Made by a program: the position numbers and the translations under genes. Shown here piece after piece: positions 9,643 through 21,813 of a stretch of DNA of 64,000 nucleotides (the first letter of the stretch is position 1; each line of letters starts with the position of its first letter). The notes beneath the pieces were generated by a model. That model was not told the origin of the DNA. It saw only the letters and a list, made by a program, of their open reading frames with translations, and did not search any database. This DNA comes from Diplonema japonicum (lineage: Eukaryota > Euglenozoa > Diplonemea > Diplonemida > Diplonemidae), in contig OZ025668.1 in assembly GCA_964019335.1 (NCBI GenBank), positions 620,001-684,000 on the forward strand, read 5' to 3'.

Positions 9643-12600
9643 GTTTTTGTAATAATTCCTGAAATAAGGGTTGGCTGCAGCAAGTTTGAAAAAAAGAAAA
9701 AAGAAAAAAAAAGAAGAAAAAAAAAAAAAGGAAAAGAGGGAGGGAGCAGCGCAGCATGGCAAGGTGTAGGAGGGAAGGAAGGCGTGGCGCCTGTGGACGA
9801 TCGAAACGATCACAAAGAGCTGGTTTCTTTTTTTTTTTTTTTCTTTTTTTTTTTTTGAAGTTTTGGAAGAGAAACACGCGCCTAACGCAAAACCGTAGCT
9901 AAGGTGAGAAGGGTAGAGAGATGGGGGGAAGAGAGGTGAGGAAGAGAGGCGAGATAACATAAGGGGGGAAGAAATAGTGATGGTGTACAGAGTTTCGGTG
10001 GGGGAAAAGAAAAGAAGGGGGGGAGGCACGAGCGCCTGATAGAGTTGAGGATAAAAAAAAGTTTCTATTCTTTTTTTTCTGATAATTACATGGGTTAGAA
10101 AGTGAGTCACACCCGTGAATTTCCTTTGTAGTCATTATTTGCTTGTGATGAATATTTTATTAAATACTTTGAATAGTCCCCAAGAAGAAGAAGAAGTAAC
10201 TATCAAAGAAATACAGATTTGTTTTCTCGTTTTTATTTTATTATTTTTTTTAATGTTTCTTTTTTTTTTTTTTCTTCCCCTTTCTTTTTTTTTAAATCTC
10301 CCCCCACATCCGAAGTATCTTTCTTTCTTCTTTCTCCCTCCACAAAAGAAGGAAAAAAAAGAGCAGGAAGGGAGAGGAAAAAGAAACAAAAGAATTTAAA
10401 AAAAAAAATTACGGAAATTCTAGGAAGAAAATGGAAAAAAAAAAAAATGAAATAAAAAAAAACCTCCAAAAACAAGGGATTTCCTATTTTTCTAACCACA
10501 CAAACCATGCAATAAGCTGGATGTGAAGGGCTCAAAAAAAAAAAAAGAAAATTTGCTAGATTAAAAGCTGATCGACAAGCTGGCTGAGGGGAGGGGGAAA
10601 AAAGAAAAAAACCCAAGAGAGATTAAACAAAAAAAAATTCCCTCTCGTTTCGTGCCAGTAAGGTGTTTTTTTTTTTTTTTTTTTTTTTTTTGTTTCCCTT
10701 GTTCAAATTATGCTAATGAAAAAAAATGGAAGAAGAGAATAAATTAAAAAAAGAAGAAAAAAGCTCGTGAAAGCAAATAAGGGTGAGTGAGAAGAAAAAG
10801 AAGAAAAAAAAAAAAAAACCAAATTCTGTATTACGACGTACGGGGAGAGTGGGGGAGGACTTAAAAAGAAATACGGAAAAAAAAAAAAAAAAAAAAAATC
10901 AGGATGGAATAAAAATTGGCCTGAGGAACGGACTCCCCTTTTATTTTTTTTTCTCCCTTTTTTTTCACAAAAAAAAATTGGAAGACAAATATCCCCCCCC
11001 CCCCCCCCCCTGCCTTCCATTTTTCATCATGCTGCTACTAGTGGCTTCCGTGAGAAGGTAACCTGAACACAGTTCCTCTCACTCCGACTCGCTGAAAGGA
11101 GGTGCTGAGACCTAATCTTGAAGACTTTGGTCTTGCTTCCCTGCAAAAAAAGAAAATCAAACAAACGAATAATCTTGGGGGAGGGGGAGGGGGGGGGGAT
11201 AAAAAGGGGATAAAAACAAAGCGGGGTAGCACTTTAAAAGAAAAAAAAAAGTGGCCTCTTTCAAAAAACAGCACCGCACTTACCGAACGTGGAGCATTGA
11301 AGGTGAGGTTGTTATTGCTTGTCTATCCCGGGTAGAGTAGATAACCCGGAAAACCGTTCTTGCAAAAATATAATACCTTAGAAGGAACTAGAAGGAGGGG
11401 GGAATAAAACGAGAGCCAGGGGGGGGTGTTTTTTTTTAATGGGAAAATCATCTTTTTTTGTAGATGATCAGAGGGCTTTTACTTGTTTTACTGTTTTTTT
11501 TTTTCTTTCTCTTCTTCAAATTTCCTTCTTTTTTTATTCTTCTTTTATTCCCCTTTGTCCTCCCCCCCCCCTTTTTTTTTCTGAGGAGTTTTGGCTCGCC
11601 GCCTCCAACACAGAAAAAGGAGAAAATTAAAGATGGCACCTTTGCGGGTCCTCATAATGTGTCTCTGTCTCTAAAAAAAAAAAAGGGATTACCAAAGCCC
11701 TTTGGCTAGCTGTGGTTGATCCTTTGGGTGTCGAGTAGTTTCTTTGTTATTGACATCCGGAGCTGAGGGGTGGGCCAAAATAAAAAACATATGACTTTGT
11801 TTTTGTTATAAAACTATTTTTTTTTTGAGTTAAGTAAATTAACGTAATTCCACCTTTCTGTACCTTTTTCTTTTAAACGTTTTTTTTTTTTTTTTTTTTT
11901 TCCCTTCCTCCACATGCAATCAGTTAAAAGTACAAAAAGGGATGAAAAATAAGAAATTTTGTTGCAAAAAAAAAAAGAGGGGGGGAGGGAATCAAATGGG
12001 GAGGGAGGGGAGAGGTGATGTTTCAAAAATTTCTTGTGCATTCTATTTGATATTTCTTTTTTTTTTGTCAAAAAAATTTATAAATGTACACCAGAAGAAA
12101 AAATTGTTTCATTTTTTTTTTTGTTCCTTCATCCCATAATAAAAGAGAGAAACAGGGAGGGGGGGAAGAGAAAAAGTTAAGTTTAGCATCGGTGCCTCAT
12201 GAACCTTGTCTTTTTTTGGGAGGCTCAGATGGTGCACGTTCAGTTGTTTTAAGGAGTTTTTTAAATACCCCAAAAGGGGAAAGGGAGAAGGGGTGAGGGG
12301 GAGAATGCTAGCGAAAGCATACTTTTCTTTTCTTCAATGAGGGTGGGAGAGGGAGATACTGGCTTTTGCCTATGGTAAGGATCACGGTGCAGGCACACCA
12401 CCTTTTTATTGTTATTATTATACCTTCAATTCAGCCCATGAATCACCCAAATATTTTTTTTTTCTTTGATTTTTTTTTTTTTTTTTTTTTTTCCCCGGTT
12501 GAAATGTACTCTCAGCCTTTCTTTCTTTTTTTTTTTTTCAAATGCGGTAAAAAAAATTTAAAAATAAAATAAGATTTACGTCTACCGCCCTCCCAGTTAG

Positions 12601-13962
12601 AATTTGATCAAGGAGGGTATGGTCACCACCAATACATCAGTGTAGGATGGGGGAGGGGGAGGGGGGGAGAGAAAATAAAAAAAGCGAAATATAGACTTGT
12701 CTCATCTTTAGCTAGCCTTTTTTTCTTTCATTCGGGGGGGGGGGGGGGGATGAGAAAAAAACGGGGAGAAAGAAAACAAAAGAATAATAAACAGATCTCT
12801 TGCAAATATATACCCCCCCCCCCCCCCCGCAACACGAGCCCTTAGGCAGACATACGCGTGTAACACAAGGACATGGTGCAGGGACTTAGGCAGCAATCGT
12901 CGATTGAGGCGTTTCTCTTCCTTTTAAAAAAAAAAAAAACTCCTGCGCTGTGAGAAACACCCTCTGGTGTGAACTCAGGAGAGTGGTTATGAAAAGTAAA
13001 AAAGAAAGCCTCAACTCTTTTCTTTTTTTTTTCTTTTCCAACTTCTTTAAAAAAAAAACTTTTAAATAGAAACACGGTCAGCACAATGGGCACATGTATG
13101 GGTAAAAGAAGGTGGGGGGGGGGGGAGTAAAGAATACCCAAAATTCACTGATAGGGGGGAGGAGGGGGGAGTGTTAGTGTTACGCCCCCCCCTTAAAAAA
13201 AAGTGTGAAGAAAAAAAAAAAGAAGAAATATAAAAGCCTGAGTGTGTGGAGTCGAAGGTATCTAATCTTCCATGAGAGTGCGGGGGCGAAAAGGCGGTGT
13301 TCGTTGCGGCGTCAAATTCCCTTTTTTTTTTTTGAGTTTTAATGATTCAACTAAGGATCCAAGCTTCCAAGAAAATGGGGGGGGGGGTAATCTAAAAGAA
13401 GCCAAATCCTTATTGCACACAAAAATAAAAAATCAAAAAAAAAAAGAAAAGAAGAATACCTTCAAGTTTCAAAGAACACAGCAGTAGTGCCTCTTTTTTT
13501 CTTTTTTTGTATGAATATAAAAAAAAAGAAGAAAAAAAGAGGGAAAAAAAAAACCCTTTCTTTTTTTTTTTCACTTGCTCTTCTGCTTTTTTTCCCCCCC
13601 AAAAAAAACGAGAAGTGGGGGGGGGGGGGGGGGGGGGAAATCAACTGAAGTAAAAGATAAGGGGTGGAGGAAGGGTGGAGGAAGAGAGTAACGTGATTAG
13701 CTATATGCTATATGAAATAAAGGATCTCTTTATCTTTCTTTTTATTAGGGAGGGGTGCCACATAAAGTGAGGAATCGGACGCTTGGACCGCGCATAGAGA
13801 CCACCCGCACGAGGCTCTAAGAGGGAAAAAAAAAAGAAAAAATGGGGGGGATGCACTTGGACCGCTGGGTAATACTTACTGCTATTATACGTCCACCCTC
13901 ATAACATCTTTAGAATGACAGGGGGGTCATATTTTTTTGTGGTAACTCAGAAGGAGTAGGAG

Positions 13963-13998
<36 letters not shown>

Positions 13999-14486
13999 CT
14001 TTGTTTGGTATTTATCGTGAAATTCCAGTTTTTTTTTTTTTTAAATTATTCGCCGTGGGACATCCCCTTCTTTTTTTTTTTTCTTTTTTTTTTTTCGTTC
14101 CCCAACAGTTTGAAAAAAAAAAAAAAAAAAAAAAAACCAAAAAAAATTTCTCTCTCAATATATATTCTTTTCCAAAAAAAAAAAAAGTCACACAAAGCTA
14201 CGACCACTTGGTCATGTTTGCTTTGTAAAAACTCTACAGGAAAGAGAGGATTTAAAAAAAAAAAAGAATAAAAAATCGGGAAATGAAATCTGTAATATAA
14301 AAAAGGTTCAGTCCCTAGCAAGGAGTTTCAAAAAAGAAGGGGAAAAAAAAAAGAAAAAAAAGAGCAACTGACCCGCTCTGCAGTAATTATAGGGAAGGAC
14401 TAATATGGGGGGGGGGGGGGGTAACCCCAAACAAAAGGCGTACCCTATCCTGATTGCGATACCCATTAGGATTTTCAGTTGCGTTA

Positions 14487-14533
<47 letters not shown>

Positions 14534-16846
14534 AACAACAACAATGGTTCATGATGCAGTATTACATTGTGTATTTAATAATATAAATATATGTACTTTA
14601 AAACGAAAAACTCCCGGGCAGGAGAATATCTGGGTTTTTTTCTGTACACTCGCACCTTATTTTTCCACGTATTTTCCTCTTCAACTACTAAAAAAAATAA
14701 GATAAAAAAAAAAAAAACAACAACGTACCAACCCAAGTCTGTTTTCCCCACTCATAATGGTTTTTTTTTTTATTATTATTATTATTATTTTTTTTATGCT
14801 ATGCACCCTTGCTACATTTCATGCTAAACCCCCATGGCATAAAAAAAGCTATCTGGTTACGTGCGCGTTGTTTTTCTCGTAAAAAAAAAAACTCTGAGCG
14901 ACGACGGGGGGGGGGGGGGGGGGGGGAGATGAAAGAGACCCTCAAAATGAAAAGAAAAAAAAAGAAGAAAAAGGGAAATACAAAGAACCAACCATCTTCA
15001 TATCTTCTGTGGTAGAAAGAAAAGAAAGTATAAAAAAAAAAAATGTAGCAAAAAAAAGGGGGGGTATGGGGGGAAAAGAAAGGTGTATAAAAGAAAAAAA
15101 ACGAAAAATTCGATAAAGAAAACTAAGTGAAATGTCTACGAGCCGGAGTTGTTCAGTAGTAGTTATGGAAAAAAAAAAGTTCATTTCAAAAAAAAAAATT
15201 AAACAGGCTGATGAAACCCTTCCCTTGTTCTTTTGCGTATTTTTTCTCTTTTTTATTTCCCCCCTACTTCTCTTTTTTCCTCCTCTGAAAAAATTACAAA
15301 TTACCTATGGGGGGGGGGGGTTGTTTTTCATTCGTTCTTTTTTTTTTCCTTCTTATGTTTTCGCCATGCCTTTGAGAGCAACGGGAAAATTTGGCCGATG
15401 AGATTTTTACCCCCACTTTAAAAAATATGTTTTTTCTCATTCTTTTTTCCGGTTTTCTTTCTTGCAGGTTTCCAAGAAAAAAATAAAGGGGAAGGGGGGT
15501 GGGGTTAATTCGGAACTCGGCACCTAACTCAAGAAAAGACTCGAATTTTACTTTTTTTTTTCTTCTTCTTTTCTCCCCGAGGCTCCTTAGACCCCCTTTT
15601 GACCCCCTAGAAAAAAAAAGGGATTATTTTTACAAGCCATCAGAAGGTCTGTATCCGCACCTCGGCAAACTTTTATATTCCATCAATTTCTTTTTTTGAA
15701 TTTTTTTTTTTAAATGCCCCTCTCAAATTTTTATTTCATTCCAGATAAAAAAAAAAAAAAATCTTTATGACTATTTGTCTTCGTTGTTCGCACGAGCAAA
15801 AAAAGGTTTTTAAAAAAGCTGCAAAATTTTTTTGCTCGGCACAAGTTGCATATAGTTATAAAATTATTTTTTGAAAGATAAATATTTTGTAACAAAAAAA
15901 AAAAAAAAATCGTCCGGTATTTTATTTTTCAACAAATTATCTTCGGGATTCTCGATTTTTTTTTCTCTTCCTTAAAAGGGTACTGACGCAAAATTGAGAG
16001 CAAAAGAAAAAAAAGAAGAAAAAAAAAAAAGAACACAACCTTGTTCACGCCCATGAATTTCTATATTGCTCGAAGCAAAAAAAAAAAAAAAAGAAAAAGA
16101 AAAAAAAAAAAAAAAAAAGAAGAAAATCATTTTCATTGGTGAATTACTCAGGCAAAAAGGTCTCACTTATTCGCAAAAAAATTCAAAGAAAATGGTCAAC
16201 AACATCGACTTTCATATGTTTAGGCTAGTAACGAACTCCTCCCTCTTTTTTTTTTTTTTTTTTTTTTGATTACAAAAAAAAAGAAGAAAAAAAAAAAGAA
16301 AAAAAGAATAATGACATAAAATAATAAGGAAAACAGCATTTGAGAGGAAGGTGGGGCTTGGTGCTCCTAAAAGAGAGGAAGAACAAAAATAAATAAATAA
16401 AAAGTAACATGTTTAAAGGTGGGAAATATGAATGAAGGGATAATAAAACTATATCTGACTGAAACCAAAACACATTTTTTTTTTAAAATAACTTTACTAA
16501 CTGTATCAAGGAGAGAGAGAGAGTGAATGGAGTTGTGAAAGAGGAGAAAAATTCAAAAAAAAAAAAAAATGATGTTTACTCTTTTTTCTTTCTCTTCTTC
16601 TTTACCTTCTCCCCACAGATGGTAAAGAAGGAAAAGAGAGAGGAAGAAAAAAAAAAATAAACATGCCATAAGGTTTGACATTCTTCCGGTGGCAACGCGC
16701 TTTGGTTTGAACTTACCGTTTTTTTCCCCTTTTTTTAAATTCCTTTGTTCCTTTTGGACGGGAAAAAAAAAAAACTCAAATTAACATGCAAGCTCCCTGA
16801 GAGACGAAAGCCGCATGCCGGGAAAAAAAAAAAAAAAAAAGAGACA

Positions 16847-16882
16847 TTTAAGGGCACCTGCGGTATGTGGCAGGACGCCTCG
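16847..16882 (+). repeat. Fragment related to the dispersed repeat's left flank
   Basis: The stretch tttaagggcacctgcggtat followed by gtggcaggacgcc closely matches 18306-18340 (tttaagggtgcctgcagtat, gtggcagggcgcc), immediately upstream of repeat copy 2. It suggests the repeat unit is longer than the part shared with copy 1, or that a second short repeat is associated with it. Confidence 0.45.
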
Positions 16883-17174
16883 TGGGACTTTTTTTTTTTT
16901 TTTTTTACACCCATTCCTTCTATTTTTATTTTTTTTTAAAAAATCGTTCTCTCCCTTCCACCTCCTATTTCCTTCAAAAAAAAAAAGGATTTTACAGTTT
17001 TTTTTTTCCCTTCTCGCCCCCCTCCCTGTTCTTTTGCTCTTCTTGAGGTACTTTTTATAGCCCTCTCACACCATTCAGCGCAAAAAAAAAAAAAAAAAAA
17101 AAAAAAAAGTGTTCAGAAAAGGGGGGGAAAGAAAAAAACGCCTAACACCGTAGGAAGAGTGGGATAAAAGCAAC

Positions 17175-17205
<31 letters not shown>

Positions 17206-18353
17206 AAAAAAAAAGGGACCAAGGAAAAGTGAGGAATATAAACTTGGGTTATCGATATTGCGCCTTTACAAGGCCACACAAAATTAAGTAAAAAAAAAAA
17301 AAAAAAAGGAAGTTTAAGGTGGAGGGAACTGCGACAGAAAGCACAGATTTATAGTTGCCAGTGGCAACAAATATAGTGATTCCTTGAAAGGCAGAGAAAG
17401 AAAAGAGAAAAAAATGGCAGGCAGAGAAAAAGGTAAAATAGAAAATATATATATAAAAAAAATAATAATAATAAAAAAAAACAACAGGGAAGTAAGAAAA
17501 ATATAAGAGCATTTTCACTCCATGAAAAAGGAAAAAAAGAAAAAGGGGGGTCTGGTAAAAAAAAAGAATTGAAAGTGAAGTCATCATTTTATTACACAGA
17601 CCGTTTTCCCTTTTGCAGTGATTAAATAAAAAGGGAACTGATCCTGATCGTTGAACTCCGCGTGGCGGAAAGAAACGGACTAGCGTTCCCCTTTTGTTTA
17701 GACAAGTCATAGACTTGTTCTTGCAGAAAAAAGGGGATAAATAAAAGAAGAAAAAAGGGACACACGGTAAAGAGAAGATGTAAGGATTCTATTTGTTTTT
17801 GAAAATTTATTTTTACTTTGATTTTTACTTTGTTCTCTTCCTCCCTTCTTTTTTTTCTTTCTATTTTCTTTGAACCCCTCTTTCTTTTTTTACTTTTCTT
17901 TGTTTTTTTTTTATTTTTTTATTATTTTTTTTATTTTTCCATCTTTTTTTTTATTCTCTCACTCCATTTCTTTGTCTATTGTTCATTCCTTTGTCGTTCA
18001 TTTTTTTTCTTTTTTTTTCTTTTTTTTTTTGTTTATTTCCCCTCACCTCGTTATAACAGTTCTTTTTTTTTTTTTTGTTTTCTTTTCTTTTTTTCTTTCA
18101 TAAAGCGTACTTTTTTTTTTCCTCTTTTTTTTTTAAAGAAGTCATCCATGCTGCTCTCAGATACTTAAAAGAAAAGAAATAAATGGTGGGAAATCATGCT
18201 AGCAACGGTCCCCACCAAAGCAAAAGAGAAAAAAAAAAGAAAAAAAAACGGGGGAATAAAAACTATTGAATTACGAAAAATAAAGTGACTTTTTTCATGA
18301 CGACTATTTAAGGGTGCCTGCAGTATGTGGCAGGGCGCCCTGCACAAGCATCG

Positions 18354-18520
18354 CCTACTTGATTACAGGGGGTGCCTCAGCCTAGCTGTAGCTTCTTCTG
18401 TGTTCCGCGTCGTGTCCTTAATGCGTGCGGTGTGCAACTTAACCCCATGGCGCACCTGGTAACCAAGATTCTGAGCCCGTGCAGTTTGCTGCCTGTTCGT
18501 CACTCTGAGCATCTGCAATA
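18354..18520 (+). repeat. Dispersed repeat, copy 2, ending in poly(A)
   Basis: Matches 1765-1934. On the plus strand the homologous part ends gagcatctgcaatacaat and is followed directly by an A run of more than 30 bases, the arrangement expected of a retroposed sequence. The left side continues into the segment also found near 16847. No open frame of note. Confidence 0.6.
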
Positions 18521-18522
18521 CA

Positions 18523-18566
<44 letters not shown>

Positions 18567-18869
18567 GGTGGACGTTTGAGCGTGCACCGTGCGGAACAAA
18601 AAAAATTTTTACTTTTTCTTTTTTTTTTTTTTTTCTTTTTGTGGTTTTTTTTTTTTTTTTTTTTTTTTTTTTGTGCTTTTTTTTTTTTTTTTTGTTCGTT
18701 CCTTCTTGGTTTCTCTTTTTTGTTTTTTCTCGCTTTTTTTTTTTTTTTTTTTTTCCTTCACTTCTTTTCTCACCCGATGTTAATGTGGTTAACGCGAGGG
18801 GAGAAAAAAATAAAGCGTATGCAGGAATGTCGTGGGGGGGGGGGGGGGGGGGATGCTTCACCTTTTCAC

Positions 18870-19421
18870 CTACATATAATAGCAGGAAAGGAACTCAATG
18901 GTAGGATACCCCGAGTAGGGCTCATCCTCTGAGGACACAGTAGATGAGGACTCCTCTAGATCAGAGTGTTCCGGCGTGGCAAAGGAAGGAAGGGGTGTAG
19001 CATTGGAAGGGCAAGGCGCTGAGATGTAAGGGTAGCAAACAGTGATCAAATACTTGACGATGTCATTAAGAACAGGGTGGGCTCCGTTAATGTCGAAGTG
19101 CAAAGTAGCACAGGCCGTATCAATCATACTGGGCACGTCACTGGCTGTGAGTGCCCTGCCACACATCTTGCTGATCTCTGAGGCAACCATGTCGCCACCT
19201 CCTTCCTTCTCGATTTCCTTGAACGCTGTCTTCAGCCCCTGGACAAGCGTCTTCTTATCCTTCAGCATCAGGTTTGGCATCACTCCCAGCACACCTGCGT
19301 AGTGGTCCTCCAGGTGGCCGTAGATACAGTCCACAAAGGTACAAGTCCTCTTCATAACAAACCTGCACCACCTCGAGATCGGGGCCTGTGGGCTGGTCGT
19401 GGTCTGCTCCGTGATTGTCAT
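18870..19421 (-). CDS. Unrecognised 183-aa protein
   Basis: Single open frame from an ATG at 19421, starting MTITEQTTTSPQAPISRW. The first 120 residues look globular and helical with several cysteines (RTCTFVDCIYGHLEDHYAG, EISKMCGRALTASDVPSM). The tail is acidic and serine-rich (DLEESSSTVSSEDEP). Near the 3' end, a GTATCC...ATGTAG stretch of about 41 nt could be an intron, which would change the last dozen residues. No family recognised. It lies about 360 bp downstream of thiolase copy 2, and the gap contains long T runs. Confidence 0.6.
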   Translation of the reverse strand: MTITEQTTTSPQAPISRWCRFVMKRTCTFVDCIYGHLEDHYAGVLGVMPNLMLKDKKTLVQGLKTAFKEIEKEGGGDMVASEISKMCGRALTASDVPSMIDTACATLHFDINGAHPVLNDIVKYLITVCYPYISAPCPSNATPLPSFATPEHSDLEESSSTVSSEDEPYSGYPTIEFLSCYYM

Positions 19422-19432
19422 TTTGTTAAAGT

Positions 19433-19473
<41 letters not shown>

Positions 19474-19784
19474 AATTAAAATACGGGAAGCAGCTGTGTG
19501 AGTGATGTTGGGATGAAGAAAAAATAAAAGAGAGAGAAGAGAGAGTTTTTTTTTTCCCCAACACCGCTTATCTGCAGGAGAGGGGAAAAAAGGGGGGGAG
19601 ACAGAGCAGCTATATTGTGGTAGTTGTTCGTTGTCTCGAAAGGAGGGATCACACTGCTTACTTTTTTTTCCATTCTTTTTTTTTTTTTTTTTAAATTTAA
19701 CTTGCACATTGTCTTTCTTGTAGCATTTTTCTTCATAAAACGTTTGTTCCAATGGCCTCCTTCTCGCTGTGGTGCCCACTCTTC

Positions 19785-21022
19785 CTTCTCTCCCCTCATC
19801 ACAGCTTTGAAGAGGGTTCGGAGACGCGCTCGATGATAGTGGCGTTAGCTGTGCCGCCTCCCTCGCAGATGGCCTGGATGCCGTACCTGCCGCCTGTCCT
19901 CTCGAGGGCGTTGACGAGGGTGGTCATGCAGCGGGTGCCTGTGGAGCCGAGGGCGTGGCCGAGGGCGATGGCGCCGCCGTTGACGTTGAGCTTCGCGGGG
20001 TCGCCCTTGAGGGCCTTCAGCCAGGCGACGGGGACCGGGGCGAAGGCCTCGTTCACCTCGTACAGGTCCATGTCGTTGATGGTGAGGCCGCTCTTCGCGA
20101 GCGCCGTCTGCGACGCCGGGATGGGCCCCTCCAGCATGACGATCGGGTCGCTCCCCGCGAGGGCCAGCGTCACGATCTTCGCCCGCGGTTTCAACCCGTA
20201 CTTCGCGAGCGCCTTCTCGTTGCAGACCAGGACCGCGGACGCCGCGTCCGTGATCTGGCTGCTCGTCGCCGCCGTCACCATCCCCCCGGGAGCCAGCACC
20301 TTCAGCTTCTGCAGCGCCTCCACCGTCGAGGTCGGGCGAATCCCCTCGTCCTTGTCCACCACCACCTTCTCCCCCGTCTTCGGGTTCGTCCCCAGCACCG
20401 GCACGATCTCCCTCTTGAAGGCTCCCTCCGCCGTCGCCCGCGCCGCCTTCTGGTGGCTCGCCGCCCCGAACGCGTCCAGCTCCGCCCTCTCCAACCCGTA
20501 CTTCTTCCCCAGAAGCTCCGCTCCCCCGAACTGCGACGGCATCGTCATCTTCCCATCCTTCGAGTAGGTCCCCTGGAACCCCTCCGAGGCGAAAGGGTTC
20601 CCCCTCTTCGCCTTCAGCCCGTCCGCGATGTTCGACCCGATCGGCACCAACGACATCACCTCCACCCCCGCCGCGATCACCACGTCCTGCGTCCCGCTCA
20701 TCACGGCCTGCGCCGCGAAGTGCAGCGCCTGCTGCGAGCTCCCGCACTGCCTGTCCACCGTCGTCCCAGGAACAGTCTCAGGAAGCACCTTGCTCGACAG
20801 CACCATCGTCCGCCCGATGTTCCCCGCCTGCGACCCGATCTGGCTCACACACCCCACCACCACGTCGTCCACAGCAGCAGGCGGCACCCCGGAGCGCATC
20901 ACAACCTCGTCCAGCACCTTCGCCCCCAGGTCCGCAGGGTGCCACCCGGACAGCTGACCCTTCTTCTTCCCCCCTGCAGTCCGCACGCACTCAACAATGT
21001 AGGCTGTGTGGGGCATGTTGTG
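19785..21022. repeat. 1.24-kb duplicated segment, copy 2
   Basis: Partner of 8405-9642, direct orientation. The upstream flank differs completely from copy 1, so the two genes probably have different promoters or leader sequences. The 3' flank shares a 40-nt block with copy 1 after a divergent stretch that differs in length by 19 nt. Confidence 0.9.
19799..21016 (-). CDS. Peroxisomal 3-ketoacyl-CoA / acetyl-CoA thiolase, copy 2
   Basis: The same 405-residue protein as copy 1: catalytic Cys in DRQCGSSQQA, His in ALGHALGSTGTR, second Cys in CEGGGTAN, and a C-terminal SKL peroxisomal signal. The start at 21016 is unambiguous because the upstream sequence differs between copies while identity begins 6 nt before the ATG. 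The upstream flank has CTAACTAAC about 15-20 nt before the start, resembling an intron branch site. It sits between an unknown gene and a lipoxygenase. Complete identity with copy 1, including third codon positions, implies a very recent duplication, ongoing gene conversion, or an assembly artefact. Confidence 0.93.
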   Translation of the reverse strand: MPHTAYIVECVRTAGGKKKGQLSGWHPADLGAKVLDEVVMRSGVPPAAVDDVVVGCVSQIGSQAGNIGRTMVLSSKVLPETVPGTTVDRQCGSSQQALHFAAQAVMSGTQDVVIAAGVEVMSLVPIGSNIADGLKAKRGNPFASEGFQGTYSKDGKMTMPSQFGGAELLGKKYGLERAELDAFGAASHQKAARATAEGAFKREIVPVLGTNPKTGEKVVVDKDEGIRPTSTVEALQKLKVLAPGGMVTAATSSQITDAASAVLVCNEKALAKYGLKPRAKIVTLALAGSDPIVMLEGPIPASQTALAKSGLTINDMDLYEVNEAFAPVPVAWLKALKGDPAKLNVNGGAIALGHALGSTGTRCMTTLVNALERTGGRYGIQAICEGGGTANATIIERVSEPSSKL

Positions 21023-21111
21023 TCGTGTTAGTTAGCTGGTGACAGTTAGCGGTGAGATAGGAAGGCAAAGAAAAGGCAAGCTTAAAGTTGGTTCAAGTTC
21101 ACTGTTTTACT

Positions 21112-21142
<31 letters not shown>

Positions 21143-21813
21143 TGAGTTCTCCAGACGCAGGAACTGAGCAGCACCACCACCTGGACTGGCTGCCAAGGAA
21201 CAGTCTACAGAATGAAAAAAGAATGAAGAAACGAATGAAGAGAAGAATGAAGAGAAGAATGAAGAGAAGAATACAACAAAGGAAAAAGAGAGAACAAAAC
21301 CATCCACCCGGCCCATATAAATTATCGCAGGGCACAATAGCGAATAAGAGAAAGACAGCAGAGCACGTGAAGTGAGTGCTCGAGCAAGACGGGGTGCAAC
21401 AGTCGCAAATTAGTTTCTTGGTAAAAAGAATTTCTCGCAGCTTGAAACACATCAACATTTCTTTCTTTCTTCGGTTTCGTTTGGTAAAAGGAAAACACTA
21501 AACTAGAACTGTACTGAACTGAGCTAAAATGTGGTGGGAAATGGGGAGTTATTCTTTAGTATTCACCCCCGCCTCCCATTTTTCAAACGGTTGCCCTTTT
21601 AGATTTTTTTTTTTTTCTCTCGCACAGTGGCCTCCCTTTACTGTAACAACAAGTGGTTATTTTATTCAACAAAGGAGAAGAACCATATTTCAGGTCCAAA
21701 AAAAAAAATCGTTAAAACTTGTTTCTTTTTTTTTAACGGGGGTGGGGTGGTGTAGGGTGGTGAGAAGCGTTTGCATCCCATCGAGGGGCCAGAAGAAACC
21801 CACCATCGCACTT
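21023..21813. other. Intergenic upstream of thiolase copy 2
   Basis: No gene supported. It contains a T run (21117-21143), an imperfect tandem array of gaatgaagaga/agaatgaagag units at about 21218-21272, and an A run near 21700. The tandem array produces an open frame of RMKR repeats that I regard as non-coding. Confidence 0.6.

Larger units (their letters stand above)
9643..18869. other. 9.2-kb gene desert of homopolymer tracts
   Basis: No gene recognised. The DNA is a dense succession of A, T and G/C homopolymers of 8 to over 30 bases, such as a G run near 13618-13637, an A run near 14490-14532 and a G run near 14905-14926. Pyrimidine-rich and purine-rich stretches run for hundreds of bases. 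Tri- and tetranucleotide repeats (for example ATT near 14770-14790) also occur. Open frames here translate to poly-F, poly-K, poly-P or poly-G and have no family resemblance. A repeat copy lies at 18354-18520 and a related fragment near 16847-16880. No tRNA- or rRNA-like sequence was seen. Confidence 0.75.

Noticed and set aside
8575-9858. Long open frames antisense to thiolase copy 1 (and the matching ones over copy 2 on both strands)
   Set aside because: They are a by-product of GC-rich codons with G or C at third positions. The translations are Arg/His/Gly-rich and match nothing, whereas the thiolase frame has every catalytic motif.
10115-18840. Dozens of 60-190 codon open frames in the homopolymer desert
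   Set aside because: They encode runs of Phe, Lys, Pro or Gly from homopolymers, overlap on both strands, and lack domain-like segments.
21218-21372. Plus-strand open frame with RMKR repeats
   Set aside because: It derives from an 11-bp tandem repeat in the spacer upstream of thiolase copy 2 and shows no non-repetitive domain or flanking exons.
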